Assembly (NCBI RefSeq): GCF_000373565.1 | Contig: NZ_KB891808.1 | Coordinates: 1-64,000, forward strand | From: Streptomyces sp. HmicA12 | GTDB lineage: Bacteria > Actinomycetota > Actinomycetes > Streptomycetales > Streptomycetaceae | Length of the DNA: 64,000 bases | Direction of reading: 5' to 3' | Shown here: positions 52,926 to 61,802 of the stretch, one piece after another | Layout: each line of letters starts with the position of its first letter | How positions within the stretch are numbered: the first letter of the stretch is position 1 | The notes under the pieces: generated by a model | The model's database searches: none | Told to the model about the DNA's origin: nothing | Seen by the model: only the letters and a program-made list of their open reading frames with translations | Translations under genes and position numbers: made by a program

Positions 52926-54125
52926 TTGAACGGGCGACGGCCGATATCGGCTGCTCTGCTGGGCGCCGGACTGCTTCTGGTCACCGCGTGCGGTGGCGGG
53001 GGCGGTTCGGACACGGGGAGCGACGGCAAGGGGACATCCGACAAGGCGGGCGAGGACACGAAGGCGTCGGTCGCCGTCGTGACGGTGGCGCCCAAGGACG
53101 GCGCGGACGGCGTGGCCACCAGCGGCGCGCTCAAAGTCACGTCCGCCAAGGGCAAATTGACCGAGGTGAAGGTCGCCGACAACAAGGGCAAGGCGGTCGA
53201 CGGCAGGATCACGGGCGCGGGCACCACCTGGACGCCCGACGCGCACCTCGCCGCCTCCACGAAGTACAAGGTCCACGCGGTGGCGAAGGACAAGGACGGT
53301 CGGGAGTCGGCCAAGGACACCAGCTTCACCACGCTGACCCCGAAGAACACCTTCATCGGTACGTTCACCCCGGAGGACGGTTCGAAGGTCGGCGTGGGCA
53401 TGCCGTTCTCGGTCCGCTTCACGCGGGGCATCACGCACCCCGACGACGTCGAGAAGGCCATCTCCGTCAAGACGGAGCCCGCCGTCGACGTCGAGGGCCA
53501 CTGGTTCGGCAACGACCGCCTCGACTTCCGGCCCGAGAAGTACTGGGCGGCCGGCACGAAGGTCACCGTCAAGCTCAACCTGGACGGCGTCGAGGGCCGC
53601 CCCGGCGTCTACGGCAAGCAGGTCCGCACGGTGAAGTTCACCGTCGGCCGCAGCCAGGTCTCCACGGTCGACGTGAAGACGAAGACGATGACGGTCAAGC
53701 GGGACGGCAAGACCATCAAGAAGATCCCGGTGACCACCGGCAAGCCCGGCTACGACACCTGGAACGGCCAGATGGTCATCAGCGAGCGCCTCAAGGTGAC
53801 CCGCATGAACGGCGAGACGGTCGGCTACGGCGGCGAGTACGACATCAAGGACGTCCCGCACGCCCAGCGCCTCACCAACTCCGGCACGTTCATCCACGGC
53901 AACTACTGGGGCGGCGACGCCTTCGGCAACTACAACGCCAGCCACGGCTGCATCGGCCTGCGCGACGTGCGTGGCGGCTACGACGGCAAGGTCGCCGCGG
54001 CGTGGTTCTTCGACCGGTCGATGACCGGCGACGTGGTGATCGTGAAGAACTCCCACGACAAGACGGTGGCCCCGGACAACGGGTACAACGGGTGGAACAT
54101 GTCCTGGGCGGACTGGAAGAAGTAG
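52926..54125 (+). CDS. L,D-transpeptidase lipoprotein, paralogue 2
   Basis: A 399-residue paralogue of the preceding protein with the same order: lipobox LLVTACGG, Gly/Ser linker, two Ig-like domains, YkuD domain with FIHGNYW and SHGCIGLRD, and a WNMSWADWKK tail. The TTG at 52926 follows AGGGGAG by about 10 bases; the longer upstream frame has no signal peptide at its start. The two share GRSQVSTVD and most of the catalytic domain, showing a tandem duplication. Confidence 0.92.
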   Translation: MNGRRPISAALLGAGLLLVTACGGGGGSDTGSDGKGTSDKAGEDTKASVAVVTVAPKDGADGVATSGALKVTSAKGKLTEVKVADNKGKAVDGRITGAGTTWTPDAHLAASTKYKVHAVAKDKDGRESAKDTSFTTLTPKNTFIGTFTPEDGSKVGVGMPFSVRFTRGITHPDDVEKAISVKTEPAVDVEGHWFGNDRLDFRPEKYWAAGTKVTVKLNLDGVEGRPGVYGKQVRTVKFTVGRSQVSTVDVKTKTMTVKRDGKTIKKIPVTTGKPGYDTWNGQMVISERLKVTRMNGETVGYGGEYDIKDVPHAQRLTNSGTFIHGNYWGGDAFGNYNASHGCIGLRDVRGGYDGKVAAAWFFDRSMTGDVVIVKNSHDKTVAPDNGYNGWNMSWADWKK

Positions 54126-54199
54126 TCCCACGGCGGGGGACGACCACGTGACGAACCGCACCGGGCAGCCCGGGGTGAACGCCCGCTAACCTGCGGAGC

Positions 54200-54967
54200 A
54201 TGACCGCAACTCTGGAAGTAGCCGAAGGCGTAGGCACGATCACCCTCGACCGCCCCCCGATGAACGCCCTGGACATCGCCACCCAGGACCGCATCAAGCA
54301 GCTCGCGGAAGAAGCCACGGCCCGCACCGACGTGCGGGCCGTGGTCGTGCGCGGCAGCGAGAAGGTCTTCGCGGCCGGCGCGGACATCAAGGAGATGCAG
54401 GCCATGGACCACGCGGCCATGGTCGTACGGTCCCGCGCGCTCCAGGACTCGTTCTCCGCGGTGGCCCGCATCCCGAAGCCGGTGGTCGCCGCGATCACCG
54501 GATACGCCCTGGGCGGCGGCTGCGAGCTGGCCCTGTGCGCCGACTACCGGATCGCCGCGGAGAACGCCAAGCTCGGCCAGCCGGAGATCCTGCTCGGTCT
54601 GATCCCCGGCGCGGGCGGCACCCAGCGCCTGGCCCGCCTGGTCGGCCCGTCCAAGGCGAAGGACCTCATCTTCACCGGCCGCCATGTGAAGGCGGACGAG
54701 GCCCTCACCATCGGCCTGGTCGACCGGGTCGTCCCGGCGGACGAGGTGTTCACCGCCGCGCACGCCTGGGCGGCGAAGCTCGCGCAGGGCCCGGCGATCG
54801 CGCTGCGCGCCGCGAAGGAGTCGATCGACGCGGGTCTGGAGACGGACCTGGAGACCGGCCTCGCCATCGAACGGAACTGGTTCGCGGGCCTGTTCGCGAC
54901 CGAGGACCGGGAGACCGGTATGCGCAGCTTTGTGGAGGATGGTCCGGGCAAGGCGAAGTTCGCCTGA
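54200..54967 (+). CDS. Enoyl-CoA hydratase
   Basis: A 255-residue crotonase-fold protein. FAAGADIKEM (oxyanion-hole loop) and the second loop ALGGGCELALCADYR are typical; the catalytic Glu pair lies in LGQPEILLGLIPGAGGTQ, as in true enoyl-CoA hydratases. It hydrates enoyl-CoA in fatty-acid breakdown. TAACCT lies exactly 7 bases before the ATG and there is no spaced ribosome binding site, so it is probably leaderless. Confidence 0.92.
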   Translation: MTATLEVAEGVGTITLDRPPMNALDIATQDRIKQLAEEATARTDVRAVVVRGSEKVFAAGADIKEMQAMDHAAMVVRSRALQDSFSAVARIPKPVVAAITGYALGGGCELALCADYRIAAENAKLGQPEILLGLIPGAGGTQRLARLVGPSKAKDLIFTGRHVKADEALTIGLVDRVVPADEVFTAAHAWAAKLAQGPAIALRAAKESIDAGLETDLETGLAIERNWFAGLFATEDRETGMRSFVEDGPGKAKFA

Positions 54968-55165
54968 CGGTCCGTCCGGAGGGTGCGTCAACTCCCTTAC
55001 AGGCAAGTCGAGTTGATCACGTCCCCCATTGGAGCGCATTATCCGGGCCTTAAGGCAACCTTAAACAATCCCGGCCCGTGACGATCAATGACCGGTCGCG
55101 CGCGATGGGTCGTCGCAGGCCAGAGGGGCTTTCCTGAGCTCTTATCTGCCAGCGGCATATGCCGG

Positions 55166-55200
55166 AAGGGCCCTCCGGAATGAGGCGTTCCGGGGGGCTT
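55166..55200 (+). terminator. Terminator-like hairpin before the ATPase gene
   Basis: GGGCCCTCCGGAA and TTCCGGGGGGC form an 11-bp stem with a 7-base loop, followed by TTATTC. It lies about 200 bases after the enoyl-CoA hydratase stop. It rules out an in-frame ATG at 55159 as the start of the next gene. Confidence 0.7.
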
Positions 55201-55242
55201 ATTCAGCCGGAACGGCCCCAAGAGCCCCGCCGTGCAGCCATC

Positions 55243-55755
55243 ATGGAGGGCATGGCGGGGCTTGAGGGTGTCGAACAGCCGCGGAGGCACGGCGGTGCGA
55301 CCGCGGCGCGCTGGTCTCCGGCGGTGGAGGACGAACACGCGCTGCGGGCGCTGGAGTTGTTCGGGAATCCGACCGAGGCGGAGGTACCGCTGCCGTCGCG
55401 CCCCGAGTCGGCCGCGACCGCCCGCCGGCTCGCCCAGGTCGTCGTCCTGCGTCACTGGGGCCTCTCCCCGAAGATGACCGAGGACGCCGTGCTGCTCGTC
55501 TCCGAGCTCGTCGGCAACGCCGTGCGGCACACGGGGGCCCGCATCTTCGGCCTGCGCATGCTGCGCCGCCGCGGCTGGATCCGGGTCGAGGTCCGCGACC
55601 CCTCGCGCGGCCTGCCCTGTCTGATGCCCGTGCACGAACTCGACATCTCCGGGCGCGGCCTCTTCCTCGTCGACAAGCTCTCCGACCGCTGGGGCGTGGA
55701 TCTGCTGCCGCGCGGCAAGACGACCTGGTTCGAGATGCGGGTCGCCGACCGCTAG
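55243..55755 (+). CDS. RsbW-like anti-sigma/HATPase_c_2 protein
   Basis: A 170-residue protein with the GHKL ATPase fold of anti-sigma factor kinases: LLVSELVGNAVRHTG (N box), VEVRDPSRGLPCL (G1) and GRGLFLVDKLSDRWG (G2). Streptomyces have many such proteins, most of unknown partner. No anti-anti-sigma or sigma gene is adjacent. The start is uncertain: ATG at 55243 is used, with ATG at 55252 an alternative; neither has a well-spaced ribosome binding site. Confidence 0.85.
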   Translation: MEGMAGLEGVEQPRRHGGATAARWSPAVEDEHALRALELFGNPTEAEVPLPSRPESAATARRLAQVVVLRHWGLSPKMTEDAVLLVSELVGNAVRHTGARIFGLRMLRRRGWIRVEVRDPSRGLPCLMPVHELDISGRGLFLVDKLSDRWGVDLLPRGKTTWFEMRVADR

Positions 55756-55782
55756 AGCCGGTCCCCGGCCTTTGTGCACACG

Positions 55783-55832
55783 CACGGAAGCCCCCGTTCT
55801 CGCCGTCGTGCGGCGCCGCGGGGGCTTCCGTG
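55783..55832 (+). terminator. Terminator after the ATPase gene
   Basis: CACGGAAGCCCCC (55783-55795) and GGGGGCTTCCGTG (55820-55832) are perfect 13-bp complements around a 24-base loop that can itself fold. It lies 28 bases after the gene stop. The remaining gap to 56059 holds no credible gene. Confidence 0.9.
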
Positions 55833-56059
55833 TGGTGCGCCGCGGACGTGGGGGTGTATTCCGCGGCGTCTGGAGACGACCTGGCCCGGGTCAATGGGGG
55901 TCGTGGCACCGATCATGGCAGACGGCACCAGGAACGGCCAAATGAATCATTGGTGACATGGGTCATGGGCCTAGTAAATGAAGGAGATGTGTAGGTGCCT
56001 TTCAGCAATCTTTAAGGCCCTCGGGTCGGTAGGCCGCTTTTCTCCCCGATCGTCCTTAA

Positions 56060-56857
56060 ATGGTGCGGGTGACCCAGGCAGAACCGATCCGACGCCGCTC
56101 GGCCCTGCGCGCCGGCGCCGGACTCACCGCCGCCCTCGCCACCGGCTGCGCCGCCCCCGAGCCGGCCGCCACCACCGCCCCCGCCCCGAAGGCGCACAGG
56201 ACGCCCGGCACCGCCCGGCCGGCCCGCGCCGCCCCCGCCCCGCGCCGCTTCCCCGGGCAGCCCGCCCAGATCGACCACGGCCCCCGCACCCGCGACCGCG
56301 TCGCCCTCACCTTCCACGGCCAGGGCGACCCGGCCATCGCGCGGGCGCTCCTCGAGGAGGCCGAGCGGGCCAGCGCCCACGTCACCGTCCTCGCCGTCGG
56401 CACCTGGCTCGACGCGCACCCGGACCTCGCCCGCCGCATCCTCGACGGCGGCCACGACCTGGGCAACCACACCCTCCACCACATCGACATCAACGCCCTG
56501 TCCGAGGCCGACGCCTACGCCGAGATCACCGGCTGCGCCACCCGCATCCGCCGCCTCACCGGCTCCGTCGGCACCTGGTTCCGGCCCTCCCGCACCCAGA
56601 CCGCGACCCCGCTCGTCGCCCGCCTCGCGCAGCGCGCCGGATACCCGCACGTCCTCTCGTACGACGTCGACTCGCTCGACTTCACCTCGCCGGGCCCGGC
56701 GACGGTCGTCGACAACGTCGCCGCGGACCTGCGCCCCGGCTCGATCGTCAGCCTGCACTTCGGGTACGCGGACACGGTCGCCGCGCTGCCGCCCCTCCTC
56801 GACCACCTCGCCGGCCGCGGCCTGTCCGCGGTGACCTGCACGGAGCTGCTCTCGTGA
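56060..56857 (+). CDS. Polysaccharide deacetylase-like lipoprotein, altered active site
   Basis: A 265-residue protein with a Tat-like lipoprotein signal (RRRSALRAGAGLTAALATGC, lipobox Cys near 31). The NodB fold is visible, with motif 2 GNHTLHH (metal His pair) and FRPSRTQ at motif 3. Motif 1 reads VALTFHGQGDP where deacetylases have TFDDG, so the catalytic base and metal Asp are missing. It may bind rather than deacetylate glycans. Its stop overlaps the start of the beta-propeller gene (GTGA). Confidence 0.82.
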   Translation: MVRVTQAEPIRRRSALRAGAGLTAALATGCAAPEPAATTAPAPKAHRTPGTARPARAAPAPRRFPGQPAQIDHGPRTRDRVALTFHGQGDPAIARALLEEAERASAHVTVLAVGTWLDAHPDLARRILDGGHDLGNHTLHHIDINALSEADAYAEITGCATRIRRLTGSVGTWFRPSRTQTATPLVARLAQRAGYPHVLSYDVDSLDFTSPGPATVVDNVAADLRPGSIVSLHFGYADTVAALPPLLDHLAGRGLSAVTCTELLS

Positions 56858-58035
56858 ATGTGACCCGCACCCCGAAAACCGGCCTCCTCCTGGCCGCCGC
56901 GCTGCTCGCCGCCCTGGCCGGCTGCGGCACCGAGTCCCCGACGGACCGCCCCGCCCAGGGCGCGATCAACCCGGTCAAGCCCGCCGTGCCGAAGCAGGCG
57001 GTGTCCGGGCTGCCCGGCATGCCGCCCGTCCTGAACCCGAAGGACGTCTACGCCGCCGACCGCCCGAACAAGCTCTCCCCGGTGGTCAAGGACTTCCCCT
57101 CCCGCGTCTACGTCCCCAACACCGAGTCGGACACGGTCACCGTCATCGACCCGAAGACGTTCGAGGTGACCGAGACGATCCCGGTCGGCCGCCAGCCCCA
57201 GCACGTCGTCCCGTCCTGGGACATGAAGACCCTGTGGGTCAACAACAACCGCGGCCACACGCTCACCCCCATCGACCCGAAGACGGGGAAGGCGGGCAAG
57301 CCGGTCGACGTGCACGACCCGTACAACCTCTACTTCACGCCCGACGGCAAGTACGCCGTCGTGATGGCCTCGCTCGACCGCCAGCTGGTCTTCCGCGACC
57401 CGCACACCATGAAGATCAAGCACACCGAGCCGGTCAGCTGCTACGGCGTCAACCACGCCGACTTCTCCCGCGACGGCCGCTACTTCATCGTCAGCTGCGA
57501 GTTCAGCGGTGAACTGCTGAAGGTCGACACGGCGAAGATGAAGGTCATCGGCCAGCAGAAGCTGCCCTTCGACGGGGCCATGCCGCAGGACGTGAAGGTC
57601 TCGCCCGACGGCAAGAAGTTCTACGTCGCCGACATGATGGCCGACGGCATGTGGGTCCTGGACGGCGACAAGTTCACCACCCCCAAGCTGCTCCCCACCG
57701 GCAAGGGCACGCACGGCCTCTACGTCAGCCGCGACTCCAGGGAGATGTACGTCTCCAACCGCGGCGAGGGCACGATCTCGGTCTTCGACTTCCCGCAGAA
57801 CAAGCTCACGAAGAAGTGGAAGCTCCCGCAGGGCGGCAGCCCCGACATGGGCGGCGTCTCGGCGGACGGCAACACCCTGTGGCTGTCCGGCCGTTACGAC
57901 TCCGAGGTCTACGCGATCGACACCCGCACCGGCGTCCAGGTGGCCCGCATCCCCGTCGGCAACGGCCCGCACGGCCTCGCGGTGTACCCGCAGCCGGGCC
58001 GCTACTCGCTCGGGCACACGGGGATCTTCCGGTAG
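56854..58035 (+). CDS. YVTN-type beta-propeller lipoprotein
   Basis: A 393-residue lipoprotein (lipobox LLAALAGC) with repeated YVTN-type blades: YVPNTESDTVTVIDPKTFEV, VPSWDMKTLWVNNN, VKVSPDGKKFYVADM, SRDSREMYVSNRGEGTISVF and GVSADGNTLWLSG. Such seven-bladed propellers act as surface binding scaffolds. GTG start at 56854 overlaps the upstream stop, so it works with the deacetylase-like protein. The function of the pair is unknown. Confidence 0.85.
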   Translation: MNVTRTPKTGLLLAAALLAALAGCGTESPTDRPAQGAINPVKPAVPKQAVSGLPGMPPVLNPKDVYAADRPNKLSPVVKDFPSRVYVPNTESDTVTVIDPKTFEVTETIPVGRQPQHVVPSWDMKTLWVNNNRGHTLTPIDPKTGKAGKPVDVHDPYNLYFTPDGKYAVVMASLDRQLVFRDPHTMKIKHTEPVSCYGVNHADFSRDGRYFIVSCEFSGELLKVDTAKMKVIGQQKLPFDGAMPQDVKVSPDGKKFYVADMMADGMWVLDGDKFTTPKLLPTGKGTHGLYVSRDSREMYVSNRGEGTISVFDFPQNKLTKKWKLPQGGSPDMGGVSADGNTLWLSGRYDSEVYAIDTRTGVQVARIPVGNGPHGLAVYPQPGRYSLGHTGIFR

Positions 58036-58047
58036 GGCCGGTCACCC

Positions 58048-58106
58048 GCCGCCTCGGGCAGTCCGCCGCCTCGGGCGGCAGGGTGGGCGAGGCGGCACCC
58101 CGGCGC
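58048..58106 (-). repeat. 59-bp dispersed double-hairpin repeat, copy 2
   Basis: Inverted copy of the repeat at 9752-9810, matching 53 of 59 positions. The outer stem TT/AA pairs of copy 1 are replaced by compensating C/G changes here. It lies between the convergent propeller and GNAT genes. Confidence 0.85.
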
Positions 58107-58132
58107 GGGGCGAGCGCTCCGGCCGGGCCCCG

Positions 58133-58774
58133 CTACAGCGCCAGCATCAGCGCCTCCGAGCCCACCGCTCGATACCCCGCCGCCTGGAAGACCCGCACAC
58201 TCCGCGCGTTCCCCGGCGACTGCTGGGCCCAGACATACCCCTCCGGCGCCAAGTGCCGCGCGGAGAGCGCCAGTTGCCGGCCGAGCCCCCGGTGGCGTAC
58301 CTCCTCGTCCACCTCGACCGAGGCCTCGAGGCGCCCGCCGAGCCCCCGCCCCAGCGTCAGCACCCCACCGTCCGCCTCCCACACCCGCACGTCGTCCCGG
58401 TGCGCGAGCGCCCGCGCTACCCGGGGATGCGCACGGTCCCGGATCTCGCGGAGCGCCACCGGCGGCGGCCCGGGGAGGGCGGGAGCGACGGTCACCAGGT
58501 CGATCGTCTCGTGCGTGCGCCCCGTACGGTCCATGAACGCCGTCAGGAACCGGGCGTTCATGGGCGCCGCGAACCGATCGCAGTCCACCGCCGCCAACGT
58601 CTGCCTGACCCACTCCTCCGGCTCGTCGGTGACGACCACCGTGTGCGCCGTGAACGCGAGGATCCCCGCGTCCCGCGCGTCCGTCTGCGGCACGACCGTC
58701 AGCGTGCCGTCCGGCGCGGGGAAGACCCCCTCGGCCACCGCGTCGAGAATGTCCTTCAGAACCCTCGTACCCAT
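58133..58774 (-). CDS. GNAT-family acetyltransferase
   Basis: A 213-residue protein with the GNAT core near the C-terminus: strand LEASVEVDEEVRHRGLGRQL (the RxxGxG-like acetyl-CoA loop) and VRVFQAAGYRAVGSEALML. ATG at 58774 follows AAAGGG. It is divergent from the MerR gene, with only 52 bases between their starts, so one MerR site probably controls both. The acceptor substrate is unknown. Confidence 0.85.
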   Translation of the reverse strand: MGTRVLKDILDAVAEGVFPAPDGTLTVVPQTDARDAGILAFTAHTVVVTDEPEEWVRQTLAAVDCDRFAAPMNARFLTAFMDRTGRTHETIDLVTVAPALPGPPPVALREIRDRAHPRVARALAHRDDVRVWEADGGVLTLGRGLGGRLEASVEVDEEVRHRGLGRQLALSARHLAPEGYVWAQQSPGNARSVRVFQAAGYRAVGSEALMLAL

Positions 58775-58788
58775 GCGCGCCCTTTCGC

Positions 58789-58819
58789 TTGAGTCTCCAC
58801 CCACTGGAAGGCCCAGACT
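58789..58819 (+). promoter_or_regulatory. MerR-type promoter with 19-bp spacer
   Basis: TTGAGT (58789-58794) and CAGACT (58814-58819) are 19 bp apart, the overlong spacing that MerR activators correct by twisting DNA. A dyad CTCCA-CCCAC-TGGAAG lies in the spacer. The -10 ends 7 bases before the merR ATG at 58827, so the transcript should start at the ATG. Confidence 0.75.
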
Positions 58820-58826
58820 CCACGAC

Positions 58827-59744
58827 ATGATCGACGACAGCCCGCAGCTGCTCACGATCGGGCAGCTGGCCCGCCGCACCGGACTCACGGTGCGCACCAT
58901 CCGGTACTGGTCCGACGAGGGCGTCCTGCACCCGGTGACCCGCAGCGACGGAGGCTACCGGCTCTACGACGCCGAGTCCGTGGCCCGCCTCGAACTGATC
59001 CGCACCCTGCGCGAACTGGGCCTCGGCCTGGACGACGTACGCAAGGTCCTGGCCGGGGAGCGGGACGTCGCGGCGGTGGCCGCCGCCCACGTGGCGGCCC
59101 TGGACGCGCAGATCCGGGTGCTGCGGCTCAACCGCGCGGTGCTGTCGACGGTCGCCAAGCGGAAGTCGAGCACGGAGGAGATGGCCCTGATGAACAAGCT
59201 CGCACGGCTGAGCGCCACCGAACGCAAGCGGATCATGGACGAGTTCGCGGAGGAGATGCTGCACGGCCTCGACAGCGTCGACCCGGCGATCCAGGAGCGG
59301 ATGCGCGGCATGAGCGCCGGGCTGCCGGACGACCCGACGCCCGAGCAGGTCGACGCCTGGGTGGAGCTCGCCGAACTGCTCCAGGACCCCGAGTTCAAGC
59401 GGCGGATGCGGCAGGCCGCCGAGTACAACGCGGCCGACCGCACCCCCGAGGACCGGGCCGGCGCCTCCATGCAGTTCCTGAAGAAGCTGGTCGTCGTCGC
59501 CGGGGACGCCGTCCGCGCGGGCGTCGACCCGGCCTCGCCCGAGGCCGACGCCGCGCTGCGCGAGCTGCTCGGCCCGGACGCCGACCGCGCCGCCGTCCTG
59601 GACCGGCTGCTCACGACCATGGACCACAAGGTCGCCCGCTACCGGGAGCTGCTGACCGTCCTGAAGGGAGCGCCGGCACAGCCCGCGCACCGTCCGGAGT
59701 TCGCCTGGGTACTGGCTGCACTGCGCGCCCACCCGGCCGGTTAA
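58827..59744 (+). CDS. MerR-family regulator with long effector domain
   Basis: A 305-residue MerR protein: winged helix at residues 7-75 (LTIGQLARRTGLTVRTIRYW, then GGYRLYDAESV), a coiled coil with AHVAALDAQIRVLRLNRAVL, and about 180 further helical residues. The length is unusual for MerR and points to a large ligand-binding domain of the TipA/BltR-like group. It probably activates its own promoter and the divergent GNAT gene. Leaderless start. Confidence 0.9.
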   Translation: MIDDSPQLLTIGQLARRTGLTVRTIRYWSDEGVLHPVTRSDGGYRLYDAESVARLELIRTLRELGLGLDDVRKVLAGERDVAAVAAAHVAALDAQIRVLRLNRAVLSTVAKRKSSTEEMALMNKLARLSATERKRIMDEFAEEMLHGLDSVDPAIQERMRGMSAGLPDDPTPEQVDAWVELAELLQDPEFKRRMRQAAEYNAADRTPEDRAGASMQFLKKLVVVAGDAVRAGVDPASPEADAALRELLGPDADRAAVLDRLLTTMDHKVARYRELLTVLKGAPAQPAHRPEFAWVLAALRAHPAG

Positions 59745-59799
59745 TCTGGCCACCGTCAACACGGCAGTACGAGCAGTACGTATACGAGGGGTGGTCCCG

Positions 59800-60012
59800 G
59801 TGGCGGACATCGAGGAAGCACGCAAGGCGTTCGAGCGGTTCGACGCGGACGGCGACGGCTTCATCACGGCGGCCGAGTACAAGAGCGCCATGGCGCAGAT
59901 GGGCGACTTCAACGTCACCGAGTCGGTGGCCGAGGTCCTCATCGCCCGGCAGGACGCCAACGGGGACAAGGTGCTGTCCTTCGACGAGTTCTGGGCGAAC
60001 CTGAACAAGTGA
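59800..60012 (+). CDS. Small EF-hand calcium-binding protein
   Basis: A 70-residue protein with two EF-hand loops: DADGDGFITAAE (about residues 15-26) and DANGDKVLSFDE (about 51-62). Both keep the Asp/Asn/Asp and final Glu ligands, so each can bind calcium. The GTG at 59800 follows GAGGGG by 8 bases; a GTG at 59791 overlaps that site and is rejected. Such small calmodulin-like proteins are common in Streptomyces; the role is unclear. Confidence 0.9.
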   Translation: MADIEEARKAFERFDADGDGFITAAEYKSAMAQMGDFNVTESVAEVLIARQDANGDKVLSFDEFWANLNK

Positions 60013-60022
60013 CGTACGTCGA

Positions 60023-60059
60023 CTGTGGAGCGCCTGCCTCACCAGCAGGCGCTCCACAG
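60023..60059. terminator. Bidirectional terminator between EF-hand gene and leuA
   Basis: CTGTGGAGCGCCTGC (60023-60037) and GCAGGCGCTCCACAG (60045-60059) form a perfect 15-bp stem with a 7-base loop between two convergent genes, ending 5 bases before the leuA stop. Confidence 0.93.
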
Positions 60060-60064
60060 GCGTG

Positions 60065-61750
60065 TCAGGCCCGGTTCACCGCCGAGAGCACGGCACGCAC
60101 CGAAGCGGTCAGCACGGACGTGTCACGGCCCGCGCCCCACACCTCGGTGCCGTCGACCCGGCAGCGGACACAGGCGACGGCCTCGCTGCCCTGCCCCTCC
60201 GCCAGCGCGTGCTGGGTGAAGTCGAGGATGTCGACGCTCACCCCCGCCGCGCCCAGCGCGTCGGCGAACGCGGCCAGCGGCCCGTTCCCCTTGCCCTCGA
60301 TCTCCCGTGCGTCGCCGTCGATCCGAACCGTGCAGGCGAATCGGTGCACGTCCCCGTCGACCGTCGCCGACCAGCCGGTCAGCACCACGGCGGGGTTCGC
60401 AGGTTCCAGATAGGTCCCGCGGAACAGCTCGTACAGCTCGTCCGGGCTCGCCTCGCGGCCGCTGTCGTCGGTCGCCTCCTGCACCACCTTCGCGTACTCG
60501 GGCCGCATGTCCCGCGGCAGGTCGACCCCGTGGTGCTCCTTCAGCAGGTACGCCATTCCGCCCTTGCCCGACTGGGAGTTGACGCGGATGACCGCCTCGT
60601 ACGTCCGGCCCACGTCGACCGGGTCGATCGGCAGGTACGGCACCTCCCACGGCCCGTCCGGGTGCGCGGCCCGGTGGGCGAGGCCCTTGCTGATCGCGTC
60701 CTGGTGCGTACCCGAGAAGGCCGTGTACACCAGGTCGCCGCCGTAGGGGTGGCGGGGATGGACCGGCAGCCGGTTGCAGTGCTCGACCGTCTCGCGGACC
60801 GCGTCGATGTCCGAGAAGTCGATCTTCGGGTCGACGCCCTGCGCGTACAGGTTCATCGCCAGGGTCACCAGGTCGACGTTGCCGGTGCGCTCACCGTTGC
60901 CGAACAGGCAGCCCTCCACGCGCTGCGCGCCCGCGAGGACGGCCAGTTCGGCGCAGGCGACGCCGGTGCCGCGGTCGTTGTGCGGGTGCACGGAGAGGAT
61001 GACCGAGTCCCGGCGGGCCAGGTGGCGGTGCATGTACTCGATCTGGTCCGCGTAGACGTTGGGCGTCGAGATCTCCACCGTCGACGGCAGGTTGTGGGTG
61101 ACGGGGCGGTCCGGGCTCGCGTCCCACAGCTCGGTCAGGTCGTCACAGAGCTCCAGCACGAAGTCCGGCTCCGTCAGATTGAACGTCTCCGGCGCGAACT
61201 GGAAGCGGATGTGCGCGTCCGGGCGGGCGTCGGCGAGGCGGGCCATGTGCGTGGCGGCCTCCCGCACGGTCTCCCGGATCTCGGCGCGGGACCTGCCCAG
61301 GACCACGTCCCGCCACACCCGCGACGTCGGGATGTAGAGGTGGACGACGGCGCGCGACAGCCCCGCGACGGAGTCGAAGGTGCGCTCGATCAGATCCGGT
61401 TTGGCGGGGGTGAAGACGACCGGCGTCACGTCGTCGGGCAGCTCGACGTCGGTGACGAGGTGGCGTACGAAGTCGAAGTCCGTCCGGCTGGCCGACGGAT
61501 AGCCGACCTCGATCTCCTTGAACCCCATGCGCACCAGCAGGTCGAACAGCCGGCGCTTGCGCCCGGTGTCCATCGGCTCGGCCAGCGCCTGGTTCCCGTC
61601 GCGCAGGTCGACAGGGACCCACAGCGGAGCCTCGGTGAGCTGCCGGCCCGGCCAACTCCGCTCCTGGACAGGGACGTTGACGCGTTCGTGGTACGGGCGG
61701 TAGCGGTGGAACGGCATGGGGGAGGGCGCTTGCGGATTCCAGCGGTACAT
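60065..61750 (-). CDS. leuA: 2-isopropylmalate synthase
   Basis: A 561-residue enzyme of the first step of leucine synthesis, condensing acetyl-CoA with 2-ketoisovalerate. VDLRDGNQALAEPMD holds the metal and substrate residues; SVHPHNDRGTGVACAELA gives the metal His pair HPHNDRG; the C-terminal LeuA dimerisation domain (VDGDVHRFACTVRID onward) gives leucine feedback. ATG at 61750 follows CAGGAG. A leader peptide with four Leu codons lies upstream. Length fits the long actinobacterial LeuA type. Confidence 0.97.
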   Translation of the reverse strand: MYRWNPQAPSPMPFHRYRPYHERVNVPVQERSWPGRQLTEAPLWVPVDLRDGNQALAEPMDTGRKRRLFDLLVRMGFKEIEVGYPSASRTDFDFVRHLVTDVELPDDVTPVVFTPAKPDLIERTFDSVAGLSRAVVHLYIPTSRVWRDVVLGRSRAEIRETVREAATHMARLADARPDAHIRFQFAPETFNLTEPDFVLELCDDLTELWDASPDRPVTHNLPSTVEISTPNVYADQIEYMHRHLARRDSVILSVHPHNDRGTGVACAELAVLAGAQRVEGCLFGNGERTGNVDLVTLAMNLYAQGVDPKIDFSDIDAVRETVEHCNRLPVHPRHPYGGDLVYTAFSGTHQDAISKGLAHRAAHPDGPWEVPYLPIDPVDVGRTYEAVIRVNSQSGKGGMAYLLKEHHGVDLPRDMRPEYAKVVQEATDDSGREASPDELYELFRGTYLEPANPAVVLTGWSATVDGDVHRFACTVRIDGDAREIEGKGNGPLAAFADALGAAGVSVDILDFTQHALAEGQGSEAVACVRCRVDGTEVWGAGRDTSVLTASVRAVLSAVNRA

Positions 61751-61802
61751 GGATCTGGCTCCTGCGGATCGGTCGGCGAGTGACGACCGGCAGCACGGCA
61801 TC

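Noticed and set aside
55159..55242. Upstream ATG for the HATPase gene
   Set aside because: It lies inside a strong terminator-like hairpin (55166-55200) and has no ribosome binding site.
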